From Calditrichota bacterium (GTDB lineage: Bacteria > Calditrichota > Calditrichia > Calditrichales > Calditrichaceae), in the NCBI GenBank assembly GCA_013151275.1, contig JAADIP010000063.1, positions 1 through 46,738 of the forward strand: 46,738 bases of DNA, in the 5' to 3' direction. The notes beneath the pieces were generated by a model. That model was not told the origin of the DNA, searched no databases, and saw nothing but the letters and a program-made list of their open reading frames with translations. The position numbers and the translations under genes are program-made. Shown piece after piece: positions 9,090 through 18,214 of this stretch; the stretch's first letter is position 1; every line of letters begins with the position of its first letter.

Positions 9090-10319
9090 ATGATTAAGAA
9101 AGTAAAAGTGGATCAATTAAAACCAGGCGTCTATATTTCTGATTTTAATTGTAACTGGATAAGCCATCCTTTTTTGACGAGTAAAAAACGTATTAACAGT
9201 TATCGCGATGTTGAAAAGATAAAAAGGACCGGCATAGACGAAGTGTACATAGACACGACCAAGGGTATCGATGTTTACGACACTTTTTCGAAAGACGAAT
9301 TTCTCAGGATTTTTGAATCCGATTCATTCCAGATAAGTCCGGGCGATGAATTAGACTTTGAGGTTCAGGTTCCTCTTAAAAAGGAATTAAAAAGGGCGCG
9401 CGAAATCCAGAATCAGGCGAGCCAGATTCTGAAAAAAGCGTATCAGGACATCCGCTACGGCAACGGCATCAGAGTGGATGAAGTCGCTTCAACTGTTAAA
9501 GAAATCGTTAATTCAATCTCCAGAAATCACGACGCTTTATTGCTTATTTCAAATATCAAGAATAAAGACGAGTACACTTATGAGCATTCAATTAATGTTT
9601 CTATTTTAACTGCGGGCATTTGCAAGGCGTTGAAAATGGAGAAAGAAGAAATTGTCGATTATACTTTAGGCGCTTTTCTCCATGATATCGGAAAAAGTAA
9701 AATACCGAATGAAATTTTAAATAAAAAAACTCCGCTAACTCCCAAAGAATTTGAAATCTTAAAAAAGCATGTCAATTACGGAATGGAGTTGGTGAGTTCT
9801 CACGAACATATCAGCGAAAATGCGCTTTCGGTAATTGCCGAACACCACGAGCGCTTAAACGGTACCGGTTACCCCCGTAAGTTGAACGAATATGAAATCA
9901 GTAAAGGGGGAAAAGTAGGCGCCATTATCGATGTTTACGACGCTCTTACCTCTAACAGGGTTTATCATCCGCCCCTTAATCCCGTGCAGGCGATTAAAGA
10001 GATTTACGCGCAGCGATTGATTCATTTCGATGAAGATCTGATCGAACAGTTCATACGTTTTTTGGGCATTTACCCGCCCGGCAGTATCGTAAAATTGGAA
10101 AGCGGATTTTTGGCGATTGTAATCGAAGCGGGTCGGGCGAATATTTTACGTCCCATAGTTCGTCTCATCTACGATTTGAAGAAGGATATTCCGATAACGC
10201 CGAGGAATCTTGATCTTTCCAAAGGAATAGGGGAGCTTCACAATATCGTGGGAACGGTGGACCCCATTTATTACAAAATCAATTTAAACGAATATTTATT
10301 GAACCTGGCTTTGTCGTAG
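9090..10319 (+). CDS. HD-GYP domain phosphodiesterase with N-terminal DUF3391-like domain
   Basis: A 409-residue cytoplasmic protein. Residues 1-130 resemble the DUF3391 domain that often precedes HD-GYP. The HD-GYP domain follows: H166 (YEHSINV), H198-D199 (LHDIGKSKIP), H227, H252-H253 (EHHERLNGTGYP) and D284 (VYDALTS). All metal ligands and the GYP motif are present, although the usual D of DGxGYP is N257. HD-GYP enzymes hydrolyse cyclic di-GMP (or hybrid cGAMP), affecting motility and biofilm. The ~90 C-terminal residues after the HD-GYP core form an extra beta-rich domain. It is transcribed divergently from feoB; the ribosome-binding site (GAGG) is 13 bases from the ATG, a loose fit. Confidence 0.92.
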   Translation: MIKKVKVDQLKPGVYISDFNCNWISHPFLTSKKRINSYRDVEKIKRTGIDEVYIDTTKGIDVYDTFSKDEFLRIFESDSFQISPGDELDFEVQVPLKKELKRAREIQNQASQILKKAYQDIRYGNGIRVDEVASTVKEIVNSISRNHDALLLISNIKNKDEYTYEHSINVSILTAGICKALKMEKEEIVDYTLGAFLHDIGKSKIPNEILNKKTPLTPKEFEILKKHVNYGMELVSSHEHISENALSVIAEHHERLNGTGYPRKLNEYEISKGGKVGAIIDVYDALTSNRVYHPPLNPVQAIKEIYAQRLIHFDEDLIEQFIRFLGIYPPGSIVKLESGFLAIVIEAGRANILRPIVRLIYDLKKDIPITPRNLDLSKGIGELHNIVGTVDPIYYKINLNEYLLNLALS

Positions 10320-10383
10320 ATTTTGAGAAACAGTTGAAGGAATAGCTCGTTAGGATTAAATCTCCCGTTCCGCATTCGCGGTT

Positions 10384-11382
10384 TTAAAGCCATCCTTCGG
10401 GCAAAAAGCTTTGCTCAAAAACACTTTTTGCTTCGTTTAAAAAGGGCAGCACGCCGGTTGCCACATATCGCTTGGAAAAATGGAATAAGATTAACTTTTT
10501 AACGCCCGATTTTTTAGCCAACCGCGCGGCGAATTCGGCGGTTAAGTGACAGTTCTTTTCAGCCAAAGCCCTTTCCCGCTCCAGATATTGACTTTCGCAA
10601 AACAAATAATCACAGCCGCGCAGCCATTCGGTCAAACTCGCATTGTCCCGGGTTAAATAAAAATCCGTCAGGTAAGCCGCGCTTTCGCCCGGTTTTCTGA
10701 ACAGCAGCTTTTGTCTTAATTCTCCCAGATTTCTTTTAATTCCCAGAACTTCAATTTCATCCGAATCTTTTAATGACGTGTCTTTAAGTAAGCCAAGCCA
10801 CTCGCCCGGTTTTAAATTGTCCGCATTTAAAAGGAGTTCGTTTATCTTTAGCTTCGGGGCTTCTTCGGTCTTAAAGCCCAGAACCGGTATTTTGTGCTCT
10901 AAAAAACGGACGGAAACTTTAAACGCTTCATCGGAAAAGACGGTCTGCGAAAAAGCCGATTCCCGAATTTTTCGTTTTCGGGAGAAGCCGTTTTTTGCCG
11001 ACAGTTGAAATGTGATAATCTTTTGCGGTTGTATTTCGTGAATCAGCCATTTTGATTCGATGCCCTGCGTCAGATTCCAGGTAAAGCTGTTGAGGCGGTG
11101 AAAGATTATTTTTGCGGTGTCTTTTGGTCCCCATATATGAACGGGTTTGTTTGCCCGGTCGTAGTTGGCGCGAATAAAATGATCAAAGCCCGCGACATGA
11201 TCCAGATGGAAGTGCGAAAAGAAGAGATGATCTGTTTTTTGGATTTCGGAAAGGGATAAATTGTTAATCGTGTTTTCGCCGCAGTCAAAAAGCAAACGGA
11301 ATTGTTTTTGTCCGGTATCTACTTTTAAAAACAGCGCGTTGTCTGCAAATGGTTGTCCTAAAATTCTACAATGTAACGCCAT
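10384..11382 (-). CDS. Metallo-beta-lactamase fold, RNase Z-like hydrolase
   Basis: A 332-residue protein of the metallo-beta-lactamase superfamily. It has the zinc motif SHFHLDH, a later conserved ESQYLERE segment, and a C-terminal H(L)TAEFAARLAKKSGVKKL...HFSKRY block typical of tRNase Z-like enzymes. RNase Z trims tRNA 3' ends, but this protein has F/L in place of the usual TH(L)HGDH residues and a non-standard middle region, so another phosphodiester substrate is possible. The frame reaches a TTG at 11415, but that codon lies in the T-tract of the upstream gene's terminator. The ATG at 11382 starts the conserved MALHCRILGQ sequence and is preferred, although no clear ribosome-binding site precedes it. 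Confidence 0.8.
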   Translation of the reverse strand: MALHCRILGQPFADNALFLKVDTGQKQFRLLFDCGENTINNLSLSEIQKTDHLFFSHFHLDHVAGFDHFIRANYDRANKPVHIWGPKDTAKIIFHRLNSFTWNLTQGIESKWLIHEIQPQKIITFQLSAKNGFSRKRKIRESAFSQTVFSDEAFKVSVRFLEHKIPVLGFKTEEAPKLKINELLLNADNLKPGEWLGLLKDTSLKDSDEIEVLGIKRNLGELRQKLLFRKPGESAAYLTDFYLTRDNASLTEWLRGCDYLFCESQYLERERALAEKNCHLTAEFAARLAKKSGVKKLILFHFSKRYVATGVLPFLNEAKSVFEQSFLPEGWL

Positions 11383-11413
11383 AATTATTTCGTTGAAAAA
11401 CTTTCGGATTGTC

Positions 11414-11438
11414 AAAAAACGCCCGCCGCGGGCGGGCG
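11414..11438 (-). terminator. Rho-independent terminator of the DJ-1/PfpI gene
   Basis: A 7-bp GC stem (CGCCCGC at 11420-11426 with GCGGGCG at 11432-11438) and a 5-base loop, followed on the minus strand by six T (11414-11419). It sits just after the DJ-1 gene stop codon. Confidence 0.85.
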
Positions 11439-11450
11439 CTTTGACGACTA

Positions 11451-12038
11451 TTAGGGTTCGATTTTAGTGCCGAGCACATTCAGAAACTGCTTCATCCATT
11501 CGGGATGGGCGGGCCAGGCTGGAGCGGAAACCAGTTTGCCGTCGGTGTGCGCGTCGGAAAAGGTTTCGTTGTTCGGAATCCACGTTCCGCCGGCAAGTTC
11601 GACTTCGGTTTTAACCGCGGGATAGGCAGAGCACTTTTTCCCTTTTAACACGCCGGCAGCCGAAAGCAGTTGCGCTCCGTGGCAGACGGCGGCGATGGGT
11701 TTGTCGTTTTCCGCAAAATGGCGCACAATCTCAAGCACCCGCTCGGTCAGACGAAGATATTCCGGAGCGCGACCGCCGGGGATAACCAGCGCATCGTAAT
11801 CTTCGGGATTTACTTTGTCAAAATCGGCGTTAACCGCAAAGTTGTGCCCGGGTTTTTCGCTGTAGGTTTGATCGCCTTCAAAATCGTGGATTGCGGTTTT
11901 GACTGTTTGCCCCGGTTTTTTGCCCGGACAAACGGCATCTACCTGGTGTCCGACCATGGTGAGAATCTGGAAGGGAACCATGGTTTCGTAATCTTCAACA
12001 AAGTCGCCTACCAGCATTAAAATCTTTTTACTTGACAT
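11451..12038 (-). CDS. DJ-1/PfpI family protein
   Basis: A 195-residue class I glutamine amidotransferase-like protein. The nucleophile elbow AAVCHGAQ places C119 and H120, with E15 in DFVEDYE as the partner acid, as in PfpI/DJ-1 enzymes. The family includes intracellular proteases, glyoxalases and protein or nucleotide deglycases; which one applies cannot be read from the sequence. The start is ATG 12038, six bases after GGAGGG; a TTG two codons upstream (12044) is less well placed. It appears to be a single-gene unit, ending in a strong terminator. The ~250 bases upstream, as far as the icd stop, contain the icd terminator and presumably this gene's promoter. Confidence 0.88.
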   Translation of the reverse strand: MSSKKILMLVGDFVEDYETMVPFQILTMVGHQVDAVCPGKKPGQTVKTAIHDFEGDQTYSEKPGHNFAVNADFDKVNPEDYDALVIPGGRAPEYLRLTERVLEIVRHFAENDKPIAAVCHGAQLLSAAGVLKGKKCSAYPAVKTEVELAGGTWIPNNETFSDAHTDGKLVSAPAWPAHPEWMKQFLNVLGTKIEP

Positions 12039-12246
12039 ATCCAACCCTCCTTCTTAGAGTTTGACGATTTGATACTATTAGCGGCGCTCCAATTTACAAA
12101 ATTATTATTGAAGTTTCATTAAGTTTTCGTTAGTAATTGAACGCCGGAGATTAAAATTGTTCCCAAACAATATTTTCGGTTTTTAATGCGGGATAAAAGT
12201 TAATTGCCGGTTATCTCAAAAGGTGAAAGTGCGATTTAACCGAATT

Positions 12247-12274
12247 AAAAAAAGCAGGTCGTTTGCGACCTGCT
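12247..12274 (-). terminator. Rho-independent terminator of icd
   Basis: A 9-bp stem, AGCAGGTCG (12253-12261) with CGACCTGCT (12266-12274) and a TTTG loop, followed on the minus strand by seven T. It lies 22 bases after the icd stop codon. T residues also flank the other side, so it may work weakly in both directions. Confidence 0.88.
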
Positions 12275-12296
12275 TTTAAAAATCCGATTATTCTGT

Positions 12297-13694
12297 TTAT
12301 TCCATGTTTTCGACGATCGCTTTGGCGAATTCGGAAGTTTTCAACAGGGTTGCGCCGTCCAAAAGACGATGGAAATCGTAAGTTACCCGTTTTTGCAGAA
12401 TGGTTTTTTCCATCCCTTTAACGATTAGATCGGCAACTTCCTGCCAGCCTAAATGTTCGAACATTAAAACGCCGGAGAGGATGAGCGATCCGGGATTAAC
12501 CTTGTCCAGATTGGCGTATTTGGGAGCCGTGCCGTGTGTGGCTTCGAAGATAGCGTGTCCGGTGTCGTAATTAATATTGGCTCCGGGTGCGATTCCGATT
12601 CCGCCTACTTGCGCGGCGAGCGCGTCGGAAAGATAATCGCCGTTCAAATTCATGGTGGCGATTACGTCAAACTCGTCGGCGCGGGTCAAAACCTGTTGAA
12701 GCGTGATGTCGGCAATGGCGTCTTTGATCATTAGTTTTTCTTTGTACTTTCCGTTGCCGTGGGTGGGGTACAATTTTAAGGCTTCTTCCACTTCCTTCTG
12801 AAGTTCCAGCTTTTTCGAGTCGGTTAATAAGTCGTAGCCGGGTTCAATTCTTCGCGCGTTCTCTTCGACTGAAATATTGGGATCAGCGTCTTTGTTTCCT
12901 AAAATCCAGCTTTCCCGCTGAGTGACGACATGATCTCTGAATTCGGTTTTGGCGACTTCGTATCCCCAGTTTTTAAAAGCGCCCTCGGTGAATTTCATGA
13001 TGTTGCCCTTGTGGACAAACGTCACGGATTTGCGGTTGTGGCTTAAGGCGTATTTGATAGCCGCCCGAGCCAGACGCATTGATCCTTCTTTGGAGACCGG
13101 TTTAATCCCGATTCCGGAAGTGTTGGGGAAGCGGATATTCTTTACGCCCATCTCTTCCTGTAAAAATCGGATCACTTTTTTTACCTCTTCCGATTCGGCG
13201 GGCCATTCAATACCGGCGTAAATATCTTCCGTGTTTTCCCTGAAAATAACCATATCGACCTTTTCGGGACGGAGCACCGGAGAGGGAACGCCTTTAAAGT
13301 ACCGGACAGGGCGTAAACAGACGTAGAGATCCAGAGTTTGTCTTAAGGTGACGTTCAGCGAACGAATTCCGCCGCCCACAGGCGTGGTAAGAGGTCCTTT
13401 AATACCGACCAAATATTCCTTAAAAGCTTCAATGGTATCATCGGGAAGCCAGCTATTGAACTTTTTAAAGGCTTTTTCACCGGCAAATACTTCGAACCAT
13501 TCTATTTTTCGTTTGCCGCCGTAAGCTTTTTTCACGGCTTCGTCAAAAACATGCTGCGATGCGCGCCAAATGTCCGGACCTGTTCCGTCCCCTTCGATAA
13601 AGGGAATTATCGGATTGTCCGGCACGTTTAATTTACCATCGGATAAAGAAATGTGTTCACCGGAGTCGGGTGGGTTCAGATGTTTAAATGCCAA
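12297..13694 (-). CDS. icd: NADP-dependent isocitrate dehydrogenase
   Basis: A 465-residue enzyme that oxidatively decarboxylates isocitrate to 2-oxoglutarate in the TCA cycle. It has the substrate-loop [12 protein letters not shown] (phosphorylatable Ser in E. coli), the metal-binding [17 protein letters not shown], and the cofactor motif HGTAPKYA. Lys-Tyr there, plus Tyr and Arg in VTYDFHRL, are the residues that select NADP in E. coli Icd. It is about 50 residues longer than the E. coli enzyme because of an insert around residues 250-300 ([11 protein letters not shown] to [11 protein letters not shown]). The start codon is TTG at 13694, six bases after a strong AAAGGAGG; no ATG is suitably placed. 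Confidence 0.96.
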   Translation of the reverse strand: MAFKHLNPPDSGEHISLSDGKLNVPDNPIIPFIEGDGTGPDIWRASQHVFDEAVKKAYGGKRKIEWFEVFAGEKAFKKFNSWLPDDTIEAFKEYLVGIKGPLTTPVGGGIRSLNVTLRQTLDLYVCLRPVRYFKGVPSPVLRPEKVDMVIFRENTEDIYAGIEWPAESEEVKKVIRFLQEEMGVKNIRFPNTSGIGIKPVSKEGSMRLARAAIKYALSHNRKSVTFVHKGNIMKFTEGAFKNWGYEVAKTEFRDHVVTQRESWILGNKDADPNISVEENARRIEPGYDLLTDSKKLELQKEVEEALKLYPTHGNGKYKEKLMIKDAIADITLQQVLTRADEFDVIATMNLNGDYLSDALAAQVGGIGIAPGANINYDTGHAIFEATHGTAPKYANLDKVNPGSLILSGVLMFEHLGWQEVADLIVKGMEKTILQKRVTYDFHRLLDGATLLKTSEFAKAIVENME

Positions 13695-13952
13695 GATTCT
13701 CCTCCTTTCTTTGTTATTAACACGGGTAATTTAAACAGAAATAGATAAAAAAAAAATATTCTAAACCGGGAAACGCTTAAATAAAAATTTGAAACGATTA
13801 TGAAGTTGATTAGTTGACTATAAGAGAGAAATGATTATTCTCCGCCGGATAAAAAATAGCCGACAGAAAAAATCAACGTCCCGGATAAAGCGCCCGTGAT
13901 TTAAAAATGAGCGCTTTCTTAATGGAAAGAGGGCTTCCCGGAAAAATTTTGT

Positions 13953-13981
13953 TTGATAATCAACAGGCGCTGCTATATATT
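13953..13981 (+). promoter_or_regulatory. Predicted sigma-70-type promoter for the 14-kb operon
   Basis: TTGATA (13953-13958), a 17-base spacer and TATATT (13976-13981) sit just before the AAGGAGG ribosome-binding site at 13991. The implied leader is very short. The rest of the 309-base interval between icd and this gene (13695-14003) shows no gene that I can support. Confidence 0.45.
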
Positions 13982-14003
13982 TGCCAATTGAAGGAGGAAA
14001 AAG

Positions 14004-15332
14004 TTGGCGGAACAGTTTCATAAAATATACATCTCGGCTTCTGAGTTTGTAAAAGCATGGGAAAAAGAAGTTTACGAGTTAACAAACCTGGATTATTTCA
14101 TCTATTTAACGATGAATACGCTGGCGGAGTATCTTGAAACTATTTTTTTTCCGTCCCAGCGCAATATTGACGAACAGTTTCTGTTGGATAACGATGAAAT
14201 TACAAATCTCGCTTTTCATCTGGGCGATAATCTTCAGTTGTTTTTTGACAAAAACTGTTTTGGCATTTGCAGCATGAACTGCCCGATCCAACTGGATCAA
14301 AAAATAACTTCCGAGGATTTTTTGAAAGCCGGAAAAGTACCGGAAAACATGGAATTCACTGTACATTCCTGTTCCATTAAAGAGCACTGTCTGAAGTACG
14401 ATTTGCTTAATTACGTGATTATTGACGCCATTCTCGATTTTTACAGGTACGATCTCAATATCTCCGCCGAAGACGATCATCCCATTTTACAACAACTTAT
14501 TCAATTTGTAAACGAAACGATGATAGATCTGGTCAGACGGCACGGAAATCATCTGTTGGTAAATCCTCAGGAAAACGCCAGCTCTTATTTCGAGAATTTA
14601 ATAAATTCTGAAGAGACCACCTGGAATGAGTACGACTTTTGGTCTTTTGAAGAACAGGATCACAACGAACCGGACGAATTATGGAAGCTTCCTAACACGG
14701 ATTTATTTTTGGCGATCGAAGAATTTAAACAACTGAGAAAAACTTCGGCAACAACCCGAAACGATATTCTGGAGCTCTTCGGAAAATTTGTGAACGGATT
14801 CATCGGCTCCATTGACGTAAAAGAGCTCTCTTACGATGATCTGGAAGAATTCCTGATGATTGTGCTGCCCACGGAAATGTGTTCCGAACCACAAATAAAT
14901 TTTGAGCGGGAAGTCGAATCGTTTTCCAACTTTCTCAAATTTTTGGATTATCAGTACGAGGCGAATCTCTCTTTGTACTGGGATGATTTTGAAACCACGC
15001 TTTTAAACGACTTAAAACGAACTTTCTATTTGGGTCAAGCCTATCATAAAAATAATTCCTATGTTGACTATCAGCTTTCCGAGGAGAAAAACGATCCTTC
15101 GATTATCGACGGCTTTTTTGAGGTTGTCGATCGGGTGGAAGATTTATTTGTGATCGAAGATATTCATTTGAAGGATCAGTATTCATTGGTCGATCTTTCC
15201 ATGCTTGAGATTGAATCTGTTTTTCCCGGCGATATTTTGAATATGCAGATTGTGGAAGCCGGAGACGATAAGTGGAAAGCTATTTGGATTGAATGTGTGT
15301 TTGCTCCGAAATCAAAATACTATTTGCTATGA
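14004..15332 (+). CDS. Uncharacterised acidic protein with N-terminal Cys cluster
   Basis: I do not recognise this 442-residue protein. It starts with TTG at 14004, six bases after AAGGAGG. It is rich in D, E, F, L and Y with no signal peptide or membrane segment, so it is probably cytoplasmic. Five cysteines cluster in the N-terminal third: C85, C89 and C93 (NCFGICSMNC), then C123 and C129 (HSCSIKEHC), with H121 and H128 beside them. This looks like a metal or iron-sulfur site. No other cysteine appears until C292 and the C-terminus. It is followed, 116 bases on, by smpB and tyrS on the same strand, so it may belong to that transcript. Function unknown. Confidence 0.75.
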   Translation: MAEQFHKIYISASEFVKAWEKEVYELTNLDYFIYLTMNTLAEYLETIFFPSQRNIDEQFLLDNDEITNLAFHLGDNLQLFFDKNCFGICSMNCPIQLDQKITSEDFLKAGKVPENMEFTVHSCSIKEHCLKYDLLNYVIIDAILDFYRYDLNISAEDDHPILQQLIQFVNETMIDLVRRHGNHLLVNPQENASSYFENLINSEETTWNEYDFWSFEEQDHNEPDELWKLPNTDLFLAIEEFKQLRKTSATTRNDILELFGKFVNGFIGSIDVKELSYDDLEEFLMIVLPTEMCSEPQINFEREVESFSNFLKFLDYQYEANLSLYWDDFETTLLNDLKRTFYLGQAYHKNNSYVDYQLSEEKNDPSIIDGFFEVVDRVEDLFVIEDIHLKDQYSLVDLSMLEIESVFPGDILNMQIVEAGDDKWKAIWIECVFAPKSKYYLL

Positions 15333-15448
15333 TCAATCGCATTAAAGCCCGCCGTTTTTGATCTTGCTCCAAAGCTATTTTATGGTTATAATTGATCTTT
15401 TACGGAATTTATGAAGATTACAGACTTAAATTGATTGGTAAACAATTT

Positions 15449-15910
15449 ATGAGTGAAAATAATGTTCGTGTGGTAACGAATAATCGTAAAGCCAGGCATG
15501 ACTATCACATCATCGATTCGGTGGAAGCGGGAATTGTTCTGAGAGGAAGCGAAGTAAAATCCATCCGCGAAGGCAAGGTAAACCTGAAAGACGCCTATGC
15601 CCGCTTTAAAAACGGCGAATTATGGCTTATCGGGATGCACATTTCGCCTTACAGGCAAGCCACGTTTGAAATGCAGGACCCTTTAAGAACCCGCAAATTA
15701 CTGTTGCACAAACGGGAGCTAAAAAGGCTGCAAAGATACGTGGACGAAAAAGGTGTTACTTTAATTCCTCTGAAAGTCTATTTTAAAAAACATCTTGTAA
15801 AAATCGAATTGGGGATAGCCCGCGGTAAAAAACAGTACGATAAGCGCGCTTCCATCGCCGAACGCGATCAAAAACGCGAACTTGAACGTATGCTTAAAAG
15901 GAATTTTTAA
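15449..15910 (+). CDS. smpB: SsrA-binding protein SmpB
   Basis: A 153-residue protein matching SmpB over its full length. It has the family signature [21 protein letters not shown], the HISPY segment, and a basic C-terminal tail ([18 protein letters not shown]). SmpB binds tmRNA (ssrA) and delivers it to stalled ribosomes, tagging the unfinished protein for degradation. The frame extends to a TTG at 15392, but SmpB proteins normally start shortly before the [13 protein letters not shown] strand, so ATG 15449 is preferred despite a weak ribosome-binding site. tyrS follows 23 bases later. No ssrA gene is visible in the window. Confidence 0.95.
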   Translation: MSENNVRVVTNNRKARHDYHIIDSVEAGIVLRGSEVKSIREGKVNLKDAYARFKNGELWLIGMHISPYRQATFEMQDPLRTRKLLLHKRELKRLQRYVDEKGVTLIPLKVYFKKHLVKIELGIARGKKQYDKRASIAERDQKRELERMLKRNF

Positions 15911-15933
15911 CGAGGATCAAAAAGGAGTCAACG

Positions 15934-17154
15934 ATGGTTTTTCCGCCGATTAATGAGCAAATGGATTTGATAAAGAGAGGCGTTGTTGAATTATTGCCGG
16001 AAGAAGAACTGGTTAAAAAATTAGAACGATCGATTAAAGAAGGCAAGCCGTTAATCATAAAGCAGGGATTCGATCCCACGGCGCCGGATATTCATCTCGG
16101 GCACACGGTGGGAATTAGGAAATTAAAACACTTTCAGGATCTGGGGCATCAGGTGGTGGTTATTATCGGCGATTACACAGCCATGGTCGGCGACCCCAGC
16201 GAGAGAAATTCCACCAGACCCAGATTGACCCATGAACAGGTTTTGAAAAACGCCCAAACGTATCAGGAACAGTTTTTTAAAATCCTCGATCCTAAAAAAA
16301 CCGTCATTCGTTTTAACGGGGAATGGTTCGGCAAGATGTCGTTTGCCGAAATCATGGAGTTGGCTTCCAAATTCACCGTGGCAAGAATGCTGGAACGCGA
16401 TGATTTTGCGAGACGTTACGGCAGCCAGCAGCCGATCAGCATTCACGAGTTTTTTTACCCGTTGATGCAGGGATACGATTCGGTTATGATAAAGGCGGAT
16501 GTGGAAATAGGCGCCACGGAGCAAAAATTTAATCTGACAATCGGGCGGGATATTCAGCGGGAATACGGGCAGGAGCCGCAGGTAATTTTAACGCTGCCGG
16601 TTCTTGAAGGTCTGGACGGCAAGCAGCGCATGAGCAAATCCATCGGAAACTACATCGGGATCGACGAAGATCCGAGAGAAATGTACGGCAAAACAATGTC
16701 CATTCCCGATGAGTTGATTTACCGCTATTTTGAGCTGGTTACCGATGTGGACGGCGCGCAATTGAAACGCATTAAAGAACAACTTGCCGATCCCAAAGTA
16801 AATCCGCGTGATCTTAAGATGCAGTTGGCGCACACCCTTGTGCGGATGTATCACGGAGAAGAGGCGGCTGACCATGCGGCGCAGGAATTCCGGAAAGTAT
16901 TTGTGAAAAAAGATATTCCCGATGAAATGCCGGAAGTTCTGTTAAAAACGGTTCAAATGCGTATTGATAATCTTCTTATCGCCACAAAAACGGCGGTCTC
17001 CAAAAGCGAAGCAAGGCGTTTAATCTCCGGCGGCGGAGTGAGTCTGGACGGAGAGAAAATTACCGATCCGTTTTATCTGGCAGATTTAAAGGATGGTCAG
17101 ATACTGAAGGTTGGCAAAAGAAAATTCGTTAAAATAAAGACTTCGGCAAATTAA
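15934..17154 (+). CDS. tyrS: Tyrosyl-tRNA synthetase (TyrZ-like class)
   Basis: A 406-residue class I aminoacyl-tRNA synthetase that charges tRNA-Tyr. The HIGH motif is HLGH (54-57) in [10 protein letters not shown], and the KMSKS motif is KQRMSKS (230-236). An S4 RNA-binding domain occupies about 340-406 ([18 protein letters not shown]). The shape of the N-terminal region ([13 protein letters not shown]) matches the TyrZ-type bacterial enzyme rather than the E. coli TyrS type. The start ATG has AAAGGAG at good spacing, just after smpB. Transcription ends at the hairpin right after the stop codon. Confidence 0.97.
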   Translation: MVFPPINEQMDLIKRGVVELLPEEELVKKLERSIKEGKPLIIKQGFDPTAPDIHLGHTVGIRKLKHFQDLGHQVVVIIGDYTAMVGDPSERNSTRPRLTHEQVLKNAQTYQEQFFKILDPKKTVIRFNGEWFGKMSFAEIMELASKFTVARMLERDDFARRYGSQQPISIHEFFYPLMQGYDSVMIKADVEIGATEQKFNLTIGRDIQREYGQEPQVILTLPVLEGLDGKQRMSKSIGNYIGIDEDPREMYGKTMSIPDELIYRYFELVTDVDGAQLKRIKEQLADPKVNPRDLKMQLAHTLVRMYHGEEAADHAAQEFRKVFVKKDIPDEMPEVLLKTVQMRIDNLLIATKTAVSKSEARRLISGGGVSLDGEKITDPFYLADLKDGQILKVGKRKFVKIKTSAN

Positions 17155-17180
17155 AAAAGGAGCGGAAAACCGCTCCTTTT
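17153..17180. terminator. Bidirectional terminator between tyrS and the PorD-like gene
   Basis: GGAGCGG (17159-17165), an AAAA loop and CCGCTCC (17170-17176), with six A before and four T after. It ends tyrS on the plus strand, and because the flanks are A-rich and T-rich it can also end the converging gene on the minus strand, whose stop codon it overlaps. Confidence 0.85.
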
Positions 17181-18015
17181 ATTCCATAGCCGCGCGATAG
17201 GTTTCGCGGTGTTTACTGTCTAATCGGACCAATTTTTCCAGATCCGGTTTGAAACCTCTGAATAAATCCGCTAATTCCTTACTATGCGAATTGAAAAAAT
17301 ACTGCAAATAAAGATTGTTCGGCTGTACTTTATAAACCTTCATCATTCCGTCGAGGACCTTTTTAGCGTATTTATAAGCTTCCATGCGTTTGCCTTCGTC
17401 CAAAAGATATAAAGCCTCAAAAAAGTCCGGTTTTACTTCGCGCAAAGGTCTGGTTCTCGAGTCCGTAATCATAAAAACCAAATTCATTCGTGAAGTCCAG
17501 CCTTTTGGATAGTTGGAAAGCTGCCCCTGATTTGCAATATCCCTCGCCTTTTCGTACAGAGGATTTCCTTTCAGATAATCGTTTGTGTCCAACTCTCCGG
17601 CTAAAATCATGTAAGCATAAAAATCAAGAAAATGGGTCAGCGGATCAAACTGGCTTTTAAAATGACTGAGAGGAGTGCCCTGATCATAAGGAAATTCCCA
17701 CGTTTTGTCGTAAAAATATTCGCCCGATTCGCTGGTGATTAAAAACTGAGCCAGATAAATTTTTTCATGGCTCTTTTTCTGGACGGTCTGAATTATGATG
17801 CGGATTCTGCAATTTACATCGTATTCATATTCGTCGTCGATCCACTCGTATCCGTTATAGTACTGTTCGACTTTATCTGCAAAATTTGAAAGAATGTTTA
17901 GCTCGTCGGCGGGTAAATTTGACGGATCAAGAGTTACGGTTACTTTTAAGACCTGAGCAAAACTAAAAGCGGAGAGAACAAAAAGCACTATTAAAACATA
18001 ATGCAGCTTTTTCAT
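17179..18015 (-). CDS. DUF4835 / PorD-like T9SS protein
   Basis: A 278-residue exported protein with a clear signal peptide (MKKLHYVLIVLFVLSAFSFAQ). Its central block fits the DUF4835 pattern: LAQFLITSESGEYFYDKTW, then FDPLTHFLDFYAYMILAGELDTNDY and GNPLYEKARDIANQG. In Bacteroidota this family is known as PorD, a protein needed for type IX secretion and gliding whose exact role is unclear. Its presence next to T9SS cargo proteins in this window supports that assignment. It stands alone between the tyrS terminator and the alr gene (199-base gap). Confidence 0.8.
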   Translation of the reverse strand: MKKLHYVLIVLFVLSAFSFAQVLKVTVTLDPSNLPADELNILSNFADKVEQYYNGYEWIDDEYEYDVNCRIRIIIQTVQKKSHEKIYLAQFLITSESGEYFYDKTWEFPYDQGTPLSHFKSQFDPLTHFLDFYAYMILAGELDTNDYLKGNPLYEKARDIANQGQLSNYPKGWTSRMNLVFMITDSRTRPLREVKPDFFEALYLLDEGKRMEAYKYAKKVLDGMMKVYKVQPNNLYLQYFFNSHSKELADLFRGFKPDLEKLVRLDSKHRETYRAAME

Positions 18016-18214
18016 GGCTACTCCATAATTTTTTTAACTTGACACCTCAATATAAAAACTCGCTTTAATAAAAGCTAATAAATTCAATTATTAAAATGGT
18101 TCTGTCAACAGGCAAACATTTTAATCAGTTAATCGCTGAAATTCAAGGTAAAAATTCATGAAGAATATTTTGAGCGATGGGTTTGCGGATAATTTGTTTT
18201 TCAAAGAATTTAAA

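Noticed and set aside
10370-10385. Hairpin CCGC-ATTC-GCGG followed by TTTT
   Set aside because: The stem has only four base pairs and overlaps a stop codon; too weak to call a terminator.
13818-14021. A 67-codon minus-strand frame between icd and the 14-kb gene
   Set aside because: It overlaps the ribosome-binding site and promoter of the plus-strand gene and has no recognised motif.
18080-18108. TTGACA as -35 for the PorD-like gene
   Set aside because: The hexamer is perfect, but the base 17 positions downstream gives only GAATTT, so the -10 is weak; left out of the features.
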